Source: Anoplopoma fimbria (lineage: Eukaryota; Chordata; Actinopteri; Perciformes; Anoplopomatidae). Taken from it: 64,000 nucleotides of DNA. Positions 33,406 through 44,455 of this stretch are shown piece after piece. The stretch covers positions 2,377,448 through 2,441,447 of the forward strand of contig NC_072453.1 in the NCBI RefSeq assembly GCF_027596085.1, written 5' to 3'. A program made the position numbers and the translations under genes. The notes beneath the pieces were generated by a model, which ran no database searches, had not been told where the DNA came from, and saw nothing but the letters and a program-made list of their open reading frames with translations. Each line of letters opens with the position of its first letter. Within the stretch, counting starts at the first letter, position 1.

Positions 33406-34425
33406 ATGGGCGCCTCATCTCTATCAGATATAGACTTCAATCAGACGTATTTGGATGAGCATTATTTCTTTGAGGACAATATTGATGGCTATGGCATCAC
33501 CATGGCCATACTCTACTTGGTGGTTTGCATCCTGGGACTAGCTGGGAACTCCCTCGTCATCATCGCCATTTTGAAATTGGACAAAATGTCGTCTTCCACG
33601 ACCGTGTACATTTTCAACCTGGCTCTGGCCGACGGACTCTTCATGGTTGGCCTTCCCTTCATAGCGAGCCAGAACTTCCAGAACTACTGGATGTTTGGCG
33701 ACACAGTGTGCAAAGTGGTCATGGTGCTGGACGGCATCAACCAGTTCACCAGCGTCTTCTGTCTGACGGCGATGAGCATCGACCGCTTCATGGCGCTGGC
33801 CGATCCGCTGCGGTTCGCCAGTTGGAGGACGCCGCGCTGGGCCAAGATGGTCTCGGCATTCCTGTGGCTGTTCTCGCTCCTAACCATCCTCCCCATGGCG
33901 CTTCACTTCTCGTCCGATCGAGGCCTGTGCATACCAGACCTTGTTTCGGACGCCTGGTGGCTCGGCATCCTGTCTTACACCTTCGTCATGGGGTTTGCTT
34001 TGCCGTTCATGGTCATGACGGCCTCCTACGCCGCCCTGCTGCTCACCCTGAGGGCCCAGCGGCTCCGGGCGCCGCCGGCCAACCCGGAGAGCCACCGGAT
34101 GGAGCGGCAGGTCACCAAAATGGTGGTCGCAGTGGTGGTGGTGTTCGGGATGTGCTGGCTGCCGTTTTACACCTTCAACTTCTGCTCTCTGTATCAAACC
34201 GGCGTAGTCCTGCCCTTCGCCAGAGCTTTCGAGTTTGTGGTGCTGCTGTCGTACTCGTGGAGCTGCGCTAACCCCATCCTCTACGTCTGCCTCTCCGACA
34301 CCTTCAGGAGGCACTTCCGCACACTCCTCTGCCCTGCTGCCAAGTCGTCTCCCAGCATGCAGTGCAACACCGAACGGTATGACTTAAATGACACAGGTGT
34401 GCGGGATGTGACCATTCTGGCGTAG
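33406..34425 (+). CDS. Somatostatin-receptor-like GPCR, divergent, single exon
   Basis: This is an intact 339-aa rhodopsin-class receptor. The start has a good Kozak context (CAGAATGGG) and an N-glycosylation site at N12. Seven hydrophobic segments lie at about residues 31-56, 66-90, 102-124, 146-166, 187-213, 236-260 and 273-296. Landmarks are N48, D76, C102 paired with C175 of loop 2, CWLP at 250-253 and NPILY at 289-293. The TM3 block DGINQFTSVFCL is diagnostic of somatostatin receptors: D109 and Q113 equal the SSTR2 ligand contacts, and F254, N258 and Y283 also agree. The receptor should be Gi/o-coupled and bind somatostatin-type peptides, which is inferred. Oddities: DRF instead of DRY (126-128), ADP instead of VHP, and YSWSCANP in place of the family YANSCANP signature. 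The tail is short, ends DVTILA, and lacks the SSTR2-type PDZ end. It lies between slc39a11 and sstr2, co-oriented with sstr2. A urotensin II or opioid receptor identity fits less well. Confidence 0.92.
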   Translation: MGASSLSDIDFNQTYLDEHYFFEDNIDGYGITMAILYLVVCILGLAGNSLVIIAILKLDKMSSSTTVYIFNLALADGLFMVGLPFIASQNFQNYWMFGDTVCKVVMVLDGINQFTSVFCLTAMSIDRFMALADPLRFASWRTPRWAKMVSAFLWLFSLLTILPMALHFSSDRGLCIPDLVSDAWWLGILSYTFVMGFALPFMVMTASYAALLLTLRAQRLRAPPANPESHRMERQVTKMVVAVVVVFGMCWLPFYTFNFCSLYQTGVVLPFARAFEFVVLLSYSWSCANPILYVCLSDTFRRHFRTLLCPAAKSSPSMQCNTERYDLNDTGVRDVTILA

Positions 34426-34764
34426 AGAGACGACGAAAAACTGACTCACCGTTTTACTCCATTTCCTGTCACGATGCACTGCATGATACCTTCACCTTCT
34501 TTAAACTTTGTTACTCATTTGATGGTTTGTAGATATGTGATGAATTCTGTTTTTGTTTTATATCTCTATATAACTTGAAATGTATAAATTGTACATACTT
34601 TCTTGCCCTGGGCGATCAGATTTGCTGAATTTGAGGTTATTCTGCTCTTCGCTGTCTTAAATGTAGGTGTATTATTGTGTGTCTGTAGATATTGAGAGAT
34701 TTTTTTAACACATGGTTAAATGTGGACTGTGTTTCTTTAAGTTTACCCTCTTCTCACTGGGGAA

Positions 34765-34770
34765 ATTAAA
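34765..34770 (+). terminator. Poly(A) signal (ATTAAA) of the SSTR-like gene
   Basis: GGAAATTAAAACATTG lies 340 bp after the stop codon and is followed by a T/GT-rich stretch (GTACTTTTTTGTC), as expected for cleavage and polyadenylation. Confidence 0.6.
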
Positions 34771-34789
34771 ACATTGCCTTTGTACTTTT

Positions 34790-37630
34790 TTGTCAGAGTT
34801 TCTTCCACAAATTAGTCGAAATGGAAGAAGAGAAAATGCAATGAGCATGATTTAGTTTGACTTCCCATAACACAAATCCTCTTTCTGGACAGAGTAAGAG
34901 CCCGCCTCCTGCTCCGTCTGACTCGAACCTACAATTGGCCCTCTTATAACTTTTCTCCACTGCCCCTCCTGTTATACAGCATCTCACCAGAACTAATGAA
35001 ATGAGGCACAACAGGGCTGAAATGTAGACAGGTGGAGTGTAAACAGTCACATGCCTGTGGCCAAACACCAGCACAAAGACACACACACAGACAGGCCCTC
35101 CACTCCCACAGCTGGATTATGTCCTGGTGTGGGAGACTATCAGATGTGTGTGTGTGTGTGTGTGTTTGTGCCTGGGTGGCCGTGGTCATGCACCTGCACA
35201 GATGCATGTTGGGAACCTTATGTGCCATAGGCGTATTGTGATGTTCTGCTTGAGCTTGACCTGGCTAAGAGGATTTCCAAAATATACTTTTTAGGGATAA
35301 GGACAAGTGAACAAATTCAGCAACACATTTGCTCCATGGATTTTGGCACACAAGTTTTTCATATCTTTTGCTTTTAGCGAAAAAACAATGTAAAATGTCA
35401 TCAGTTGAGAAATTTAAAAAGCAGTCTTAGGGTTTAGCTTGATGAAAATGAATTCTGACGAAACCCAAGGCTTTCATAAAGTCACGCAGAGGCATGTCAT
35501 CCATCAAGTTATGATTTTCATGTACAGCAATAGCAGTTCCATGCTTCTCAGTCAGGTGGCTTTGGCTATAAGACCCATTTCTCCAATCAGCATGCATTAT
35601 GGGTGATTTAACTGACAGGGATCAAAAACACATAAAAAATCAGTAATAAACAGACCCTAAATGTATCCAATCACAGTATATGCATCAGGAGATACATAAA
35701 CAGAAAAACAGGAACTAGATAATACACTAACAACCTTGTAAAAAGTACATTTATAGAAACAGACTTTGGCTGTAAATGATCAGTGATGTAAATATGTTTA
35801 AATGAGAAAATGATGTGTGTGTGTGTGTGTGTGTGACAATCTGTATTTTTCTGACAGAAACATCAATGTGGACATGGGACTGGGACTTCACTTATATTGA
35901 CCATATAGTCACTCTATATATATGAGCACTTCTCGGATGCTATTGCCATATTGACTGTAAATAAACATAGTTACTTGTGTTTTATTAATTTCTGTTGCAT
36001 TATTTCACTGCAAATGACAAAAAACACACACAAACAGGTCATATACTCTGTTTTCTTGTGCATATGATAGGAAATCATGTGAAAAGATTCATAAATTAGC
36101 ACTATGAGTCTTGCTTATTTCTGACATCTCTGTCACTCTTGAGTCATAGCAGTAGTGAACAGTTACAGTTAGTCAAGTACTACACTTGAAGTAATTTACT
36201 TAAGTCTTTCTATTGTGTGATACTTCTATTCCCCTACATTGCAATAGAAATTCAGGACTTTTACTTTAACAAAATATATTCATATTGTTGTACTTTTACT
36301 CAAGCTAAGTTTGTCACCCACCACTATATGGAAGCTCAATAAAAAAAAAAAAGGCATGTTGTTAAATTCTTGATTTTTCTTACTTCTGTAGGATAAACAA
36401 GCAAACATCTGCTTGGATACTTTCCCCGTTGGGCATTCTGTGAACTGGAAAGACCATAAATGTCAAGCCCGCTTGCTGAGACCCACTTGTGTCTTCCGGC
36501 TTGTTTTTTTTAAAGGAGCTCATAAACCCCTGCCACATCTCTTGAAAGTTTAAGATGCTCATGTGCCTACGGCTGAGAATTTGACAGACAGTAAGTAAAC
36601 CAAGTTCAGCCCAAAAGCGCATAACACTCACAAACATACTAAAATAGTTTTGACATGATATCACGGGGCATAATTAGTTGCATATGATGTCGTCTCATGT
36701 TTTAATATTCATACAGGGAATTACCACATCTATTCAGAATCTAAATGTTTGCTGATTTAGGCCAACAAACGAACATCTGTATCTGTCAGGGTTTAACTGA
36801 TTATTTCACCACTGTTACATCAAACTCTTCTTTTATAAAGAATGTTCATATGAAATCACTTTAGCCATGTACATATTCTAATTCACTTGAGAAATTAGCA
36901 GTTTAGTGTGGGTTTGAATTTGTCCCCTTTGTTAAGCATTAAATAAAGTGCAAAATGGCTCTACAATAGATCTCAATTGGTTTGTGTGCGGTAGCTGCCG
37001 CCTCAAAAGGCTGTGCTTAGGTAAAGTGGTGTTCAGGGTTACCAGAGGGTGTCATTGAGTTCTTGGTCATGTTATCTGTCTGGGAACATGCTGGTAGGTG
37101 GAGGCAGGGCTAGGTGGTGGAGTTCAGGAAGGGGAGAGTTAAGGGCATGTGGACTGTACACAGCAATAATCCTATTGGCTGCTCCCAAACGAACGTTCAT
37201 TTTTTTTTTAACCCAAACAAGAAGTTGCAGTTCTTGTGACATCCACTAGGGGCTGACTTTTTGTCTAGGAGTCTTGGTCTTGATGTTTTCCATTAGTGAG
37301 TTTTTTCTCAGTCCCTAATAACAAAACACACTGATTAATATTTCAATTGACCAGTTTTAATTCATGAGCCTCATAACACATTTTTTGATCGCATAATTTT
37401 ACGGTTTATATATAATGTAGAAGATTTTAAAATGAATAAATAAAATACAAATAAATAAATAATGGTCAAATACAAAAAACAAGGAGTCATCCGATGCCCT
37501 GTAGTTGAGATGCAGTTTCACAATACAGACTTGGTCACCTCAATTGAGAATCAAAGGAGAAAACCATTGAACAAATCTAACAAAACGAGATATAAAGAGT
37601 TGATTGGTGAGGTTTAGAGGTGGTGGTAGG
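34790..37630. other. Intergenic DNA with minor repeats
   Basis: Short GT runs occur at about 35144-35165 and 35814-35834, and there is a family D fragment at 36163-36326. No gene was recognised. Confidence 0.5.
36163..36326 (+). repeat. Family D repeat, fragment
   Basis: TTACTTAAGTCTTTC, AATTCAGGACTTTTACTTTA and GTTGTACTTTTACTC resemble the copies at 17904-18536 and 29284-29580. The end near CACCCACCACT resembles the family's terminal motif. Confidence 0.5.
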
Positions 37631-37634
37631 CTTG

Positions 37635-37740
37635 TTGTTTCCCCCGGTTTCCAGTCTCTATGCTAAGCTAAGCTAACTGGCAGCTCGCTGTTGGGTAATA
37701 TTTCAGAGCTGATTTCAGATTTACTAAAAAGAAACATTGG
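37635..37740 (+). repeat. Interspersed fish repeat (family C) copy
   Basis: GGTTTCCAGTCTCTATGC and GCTAAGCTAAGCTAACTGGC are characteristic; related blocks are at 25980-26090 and 59465-59860. Confidence 0.6.
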
Positions 37741-38051
37741 GGTTATTCTTAGCTCATTTAGTGTACCCATCCTTTACATAACTTTCTGTGTTTGATAGCG
37801 ATGCACAAAGAACCTTTTAGTGCTTGAATGAGACACACCTGGCTTTCAAGCAACACTGGACTAATGCAAGATAGAAAGCAATTGATTGACAGTAACTATT
37901 GATTAAATATGTCATTTAAAATTAATAATAGCATTACTTAATAGTTGATTGTAGCAGGGAAAATCACTTGGGGGTCAGGTTTGACTATGTGGCAATAGCA
38001 AGTGGTTTACTTTGCTCATAGGTCAGGTATGAGGGCCCCTTAGCAGAATTT

Positions 38052-38085
38052 AGAACCAGTCCTGAGTGTGGTCAGGACTGGTTCT
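38052..38085. repeat. Perfect 14-bp inverted repeat, 6-nt spacer
   Basis: AGAACCAGTCCTGA (38052-38065) is followed by GTGTGG and then by its exact reverse complement (38072-38085). Confidence 0.95.
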
Positions 38086-38469
38086 GACATAAGACAAAAC
38101 TAAAGCTTTTCATTACAATAAAAACAACCAGCTGTAGTGACTAAAGCAGGAAATACCATGCAGAACCACAACATGTGGTGGATTGTTCAATTACACTGTC
38201 CAATCGATTGTGCTGAATGATACAAGATTTACAATTTATGGTTGCACCACAGTCCAAAGGTCACACTAATTAAAAGGTCTGAAATGTGTGTTTGTTTGTG
38301 TGTACTGTATGTGTGTGTGTGTTGGTCTTAATTAATGCACTGGCAGACAGCAGTTATTTCCAATGATCTTTTTACCTCTGACTGATCCCTCCTTCATCCT
38401 CTATGTGATTAAGACCAGATGCAAACTGCCTGAGAGGTGTCTCAGTAAGGAATATTGATGGGACCCCTG

Positions 38470-39054
<585 letters not shown>

Positions 39055-39590
39055 GAACAAAACTACTTGGTTAGGTTTAGGCAACAAAGCTGATTGGTTA
39101 CGTAAAGGTAACACAACTAAATGTTTTTTTGAGGAAACACACAAACTTGGTTAGGTTTAGGCAATAAAACTGCTCGTTGGTTTAAGGCAACATGAGAACT
39201 TGGTTAGGTTTAGGCACATAACCACTTGGTTGGATGTAAGCAAAAAAGATACATGGTTAAGTTTAGGCAAAAAACTTGGTAAGGTTTAGACAACACATCT
39301 AATTGGATATGTTTAGGCAACAAAACCATTTGGTTAGGTAAGGTAACATTACTACTTAGTTAAGTTTAGGCAACACAACTAATTGGTTAGGTTAGGCAAC
39401 ACAACTATTTGGTTAGGTTTAGGTAACATTACTACTTAGTTAGGTTTAGGCAACAAAACTACTTGGCTTTGTTTAGGCAGCACAACTGTTTGGTTAGGTT
39501 TAGGCAACATAACTACGTGGTTATTTTAGGAAAGAAAACTACTTGGCTAGGTTTAGGCAACAGAAATACTTAATACTTAGTAAAGTTTTG
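39055..39590 (+). repeat. Minisatellite-like tandem array, unit about 30 bp
   Basis: At least a dozen degenerate copies of a unit with core TTGGTTAGGTTTAGGCAACA plus a variable AACTACT-type linker run head to tail. Units drift in length and sequence, so the array is old. Confidence 0.9.
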
Positions 39591-42500
39591 GAAAAGATCA
39601 TGGTTTGGGTTTGAATACGTGCAATGGTTACGTAACTTATTTGTCATGCCCTCAGGGTTAGGGTCATGGTCATGAGTAAAACATTTTATGTACCTCTCGT
39701 AAGTTAAGTATGTTACGTAAGTCAACTTTTGACCTTTGCCTTCAACACTCCTGGCTGAAAGTCCTGTGTTTGTTTGACCCATCCCTCCACCCGACCTCCT
39801 CCCTACACGACTTTGTTGCTCTTTATACTACGTCACCTAACTTCCTCCTCTTTTCCCCTCATAATTCCTACGACCACTATATGTCCCTGCCCAACAACAA
39901 ACATTAGTCAAGTTTGATATAAGATAAGACGGACATCCTATACAAGTTCTTCGTTCGTGAGGAAGGTCTGTTTTTTATGTTCTGGTGGAGCTACCTTACT
40001 TTCCACTTCTCCAGAAACAACATTAGGATAAAGAAAGATTTGTGAATCTGGTTAGTAGTCGGTATAGAAAATACCAGTCTTGTTTTATAATGCACTAATT
40101 TGTTCATGATTCACTGATGTAGATCATTTTTTTTGTACTAATAGTATTATCTGCAGTATTAATGCAAAAGAAGGCGACTCTATGAATAATGATGGTCATC
40201 TGCAGAGGCTGCTACTGAGGTTATGGCCAGATTCAGCAAAATTAGGAGCATACAACATAAGAATAACTCCTTATGGATCCTTAATGGATTGATTGATGTT
40301 TAAACGTTGTTATTTTTAAGATTTCAGTCCTGGTTAAATTGGTTACACCTTTTGTTACAACAGTAACTGCACGTATAGTTTATTAGTTTATTTGGTCCAA
40401 ACAGCTGACACAGTTAACAACCAACTGTTGATGACAGTCAGCAATTGACAGCCAGTAATTCTCTCAGGAGTTGGCAAAGACCAAAAACGGAGCTAAAAGC
40501 TAAAAGTTACAGTTGCTAACAAGTAAGCTATATCTACTTAAAAGGTGATATATTTGTGTTGTCAACTTGTTTCTGCTGCACCCCCAAAAAATATAATTTA
40601 TTGTAGGATTAAGGAATACAACTTTCATTAAATAGACACGCTCCTTTGCAACACTGTCCTCTTGGGATATATGTTAGTTTGTGTGTTTATGTTGCTAGTT
40701 GTAGTGACATTAACTATTTGTCACTGTTAGTGGGGGACCTAACTAGTTCCCCCTTTCTTATCTTATCTTATCAGTTCTCATTCAGATATGTGCAAAGTGT
40801 GCAGATACAATATTCTGTGCATGTCATGGCCATGCATGTACATTTATTTATTCACCCACATTAGTAATTTGATGAGGTCATTGTTGCAACAAGGTGCCAT
40901 GTAACTAACCCTGTCTTTGATATGGGCATAAGAAAAGCATCAAAGAGAACAAAGAGGGTTGTGGATCATGTAGAGAGAAATGATCAGAGGAAGATTTAAC
41001 ACGTGGTGGATCAACCTTAATGCAAGTGCATGATTTGTGTTTGAAGTTTGCAGTTAAGGGTACATTTTATTACATATCCCCTTTTCAAAGCCATATCTTA
41101 CGAATAGGATGAGTGTCCCCCTCATCTTAAGGAACTGATTACCATCTCAAAGCAATCCTATAGATTTGAATTAAAATAGATTAAAAAAAAACAATAAAAT
41201 TTGCTTGAATATTAATACATAAGCACGTCAAACATACGCATAGCCACAAATAACATTATCTTTTGAATAGGAGTAGGACTTTGGTCTGCCCTGTGCTTTT
41301 AACACATAAATACGTCAGACACATCGTAGCAAAAACAAATAATTGGGTCAGTTTTACAAAGAGTTTTACAATGAACCTGCAGCTGAGTGTTCCTTTTAAT
41401 AGGTAATGTTCAGACTGGGTGGCAAAGTGAGTAATGTATGCACTCCTTACAGCTGCAGAAATATTATTTTATAGAAAATTCAAAAGCGGATCCAGGCTAC
41501 TACTGTTGCAGCATTGAGATACTTATGACAAACACTTTAATCAGTGTTTTAACAAGGTGATTCAGGTTAAAGACATTCTCTTGTTAATGGAATCGTGTTG
41601 CGTCTCTTTGTCACAGTACTTTACAGATGAGACAGGCTCAGTGCCTTGCCCAAGGACTCTGTGTGCATGTTTTTGTTTTCTGTTTTCATAATCTAAAAAC
41701 ATATTTTTCCACTTCATTCTGCATCTTAAACCATCCATCTCAATTGTTGGGCTTCTCAGGATGGAAACGACATAATCTAGATTCCCACTGGAAATTGTCC
41801 CAGGATCACGCAAAGGGCAGTACACAGGACTAAATGAGGTTTATCAATGAGCTGTTTTTAGGTGCTATGGGGATCCGACGATGGGCTGACTCTCACAGTG
41901 ATAAGGTACTGAGTTTTGTCTAACTTGGCCCCATAAGACTACACAGGCTCTTCAGTCCATGCTAAATACAGAAACAGCTGCAGAAAATATATTTATTTTG
42001 AAAAAGTTGCCTCTTGATTCAGCTGTCAGAAGGTACAGAACACTGTCCAGAAAATGTGGTAAATATAGTGGATAGATCCTCCATTGTTTTGTTTTTTCTC
42101 TCTTGCTGTTGTTGTCATTGCATTACACTTCCCAGGGGTCTTTCTGTTAATGATTTTTTATCTTAGAGTTTGAGAGTTTGGTCAAAGTGAAATGGAAACA
42201 CGTCTCATCACATCCTGTGCGGGAGAGATTGTTTTCCCCCCAACAAAGCTACCAAACACTGGATCTCTGCTTGCTAAATGAATCTTCCTGATAACGTGTG
42301 TTGGCTTGGCTTGACTCGACAGCCATGAACGGCAGGGAAATGCACAAATTTTCCCTAGGATTGTCTCATTTCCTTTCAAACTGACTGAGTAATCTGAAAA
42401 GTGATACAATTACATGTGAGCCCCATAGCGTAAAATGATTCTCACAGTTTGAGCATTAAAGTAGCATGTTCTGACTGTACACACAAGCCAGCTAAATACA

Positions 42501-44094
42501 AAGTACAATATCTATAAAATGCACCAAAATACTTTTTGAGCCTGTCTAAATCTTCTCTGATCGCCTCTTTCCAGGCATGAAGGATCAATAATCTCAGTTT
42601 TGATTGTGGCACGGTAGCTGCAAGTGTAGCACACTTTGGTTCCGGCCAATATTTCAACATCATTTCAACATCTAAATATTTGCTGTTTTTTTAGAGGGCA
42701 TGGGAAAGATCTCAAATATTGATTAAACTGTTAAAAATTACAGCATGACACTGTCATGTTTGGGTTGGATATGACGTCAACCAAAACTCCCACCTGTCTC
42801 TCTCTGTCATCTCATTCCAACTGGGCTAACCTCAAAGTTACACCTACGTGACACTGCCGACATTTGTATTCTGCACAGAAAAACAACAACACTCAAACTG
42901 GAACAGAGTAGTTATTTGAAGTGTTGCTTGTCATTCCGCTGCGTGACAGAACTCAAGCACGGCAGCTTAAGTTGTTCTCTCCAGGGATCATTTTCGAAGA
43001 GAGGGAAAGTTATTTTGTCAAAGTACTACTTTGTAATTCTTTGTATCTATGTAAGAGCAGTCAGAGGTAGCACTTTACAAAATACACACATCTTGACCTC
43101 CCTATTCGGTCTGTGTCAGCCAGGTCCTCTCCGCTGGGTCAATAGATTGTCAATGATTTTCATGTTTTTTTTTAAATCAGCTCTGTCTGGCGGACTCAAC
43201 CAGAAGTTTAGTGCGCATTGAAGCATGATTTTTCTCATATATACCCATTTGCCTTTATTTTTTTAGCAAAGTTTATATCAAACTTGGGTTTAAAGTTTAT
43301 ATTTGATATACTTTCCAGTCTGTTCATATCATACAGTATGTGCTTTCAGTGGTTCTTGATTCAAGGCTTAGAGGAATGTAAAAAATAAACTTGATGACTC
43401 AGCTCTGGGCTTTGATACGTGGAAATTGTATGAATTTCTGGCAGCTCCGTCTGCCTCCAAGCATAATTTAGGAGTGCTCTGTATTCCGTCCTTGTTGTGT
43501 TCTCTGGTGAACTATGTTGTGCAATATCATTTGATTCAAGGTGTTATACTGTTGATGTTATTTCACCAGCCTAGCTTTTTTTCACTTCCTGCTCGACCTT
43601 GACATAGTCTTCTGTGGAGGTATTAATCAATCCTAAATATGTATGTATTTGAACATGCACTGAGTTACTACTTCCTAGTGTGAATTTATTTGGAATTGCT
43701 TTAGGTAAGATGACTTTTGGCCTGATTGATCACATTAACACTCATTAAATTAGTTTTCCTACTAAGCTAACAGGTGAAGGTCTGTCTTGAGAACCATCTG
43801 TTACTTTTCTTTTTGCAAAAATCTTTAGCCTGCATTAAATTGTATGTATTATTTTTCTTTCTATTAGTTCTCCCACTCTTACTATTTCATCTTTTCATCT
43901 GTGCATCTCTGTTGCTGTTCTCTTTTCCTCATCTTTTATTCTCTTTATCTCTGGCTGAACAAAAGTAACCGTCCTGTTCCTAGACACCTCCTGAGAAATG
44001 ACACGTATTATTACGTGGATCCTTCTGAAAAAGGTCAGCCGCAGCCATAATGAGAGGGTTGCCTGGTCAGCAACAATGCCTAATTGTAATTGTG
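39591..44094. other. Intergenic DNA, nothing recognised
   Basis: No coding exon, RNA gene or mobile element was supported. Frames of up to about 100 codons lack domains. Confidence 0.5.
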
Positions 44095-44455
44095 TGGTTC
44101 AAGTCAGCCCCAAGTCAAGGCTTACAAGTTCCAAGTTAAAACCAACAATTTAACTTAAGACCAACAAGTCCCAAGAAAAGTCCCAAGTCAATTCCAATAA
44201 GTCTCAATTTAAGTCCCAATTCAAGACCATCAAGTCCAAAGTCAAGTCTCAAGTTAAGTCCTGAGTCAAGACTAACAAGTCCCAAGTAAATCCCAATAAG
44301 TCTCAAGTTAAGTCACAAATTAAGACCAACAAGTCCTATGTGAAGTGTCAAGTCAAGACCAACATATCTCAGGTAAAGTCCTAAGTCAAGAACAACATAT
44401 CCCAAGTCAAGTCCCTAGTCGAGACCAACAAGTCTCAAGTCAAGTCAAAGCCATT
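44095..44455 (+). repeat. Tandem array of AAGTCCCAAGTCAAG-type units
   Basis: Degenerate head-to-tail units built from CAAGTCCCAAGTCAAGTC and AAGACCAACAAGTC cover about 360 bp, with an approximate higher period of 30-35 bp. It is similar in flavour to the repeat in sstr2 intron 1. Confidence 0.85.

Noticed and set aside
33525..34314. 248-codon plus and 144-codon minus frames overlapping the SSTR-like gene
   Set aside because: Shadow frames of a GC-rich coding region; the 339-codon frame carries all GPCR motifs.
33406..34425. Urotensin II receptor or opioid receptor identity for the single-exon GPCR
   Set aside because: The DGINQFTSVFCL segment, LSDTF after NPILY, and pocket residues fit somatostatin receptors better.
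39055..39590. CRISPR-like array or interstitial telomere
   Set aside because: Units are contiguous and degenerate without spacers, the host is a vertebrate, and TTAGGG runs are absent.
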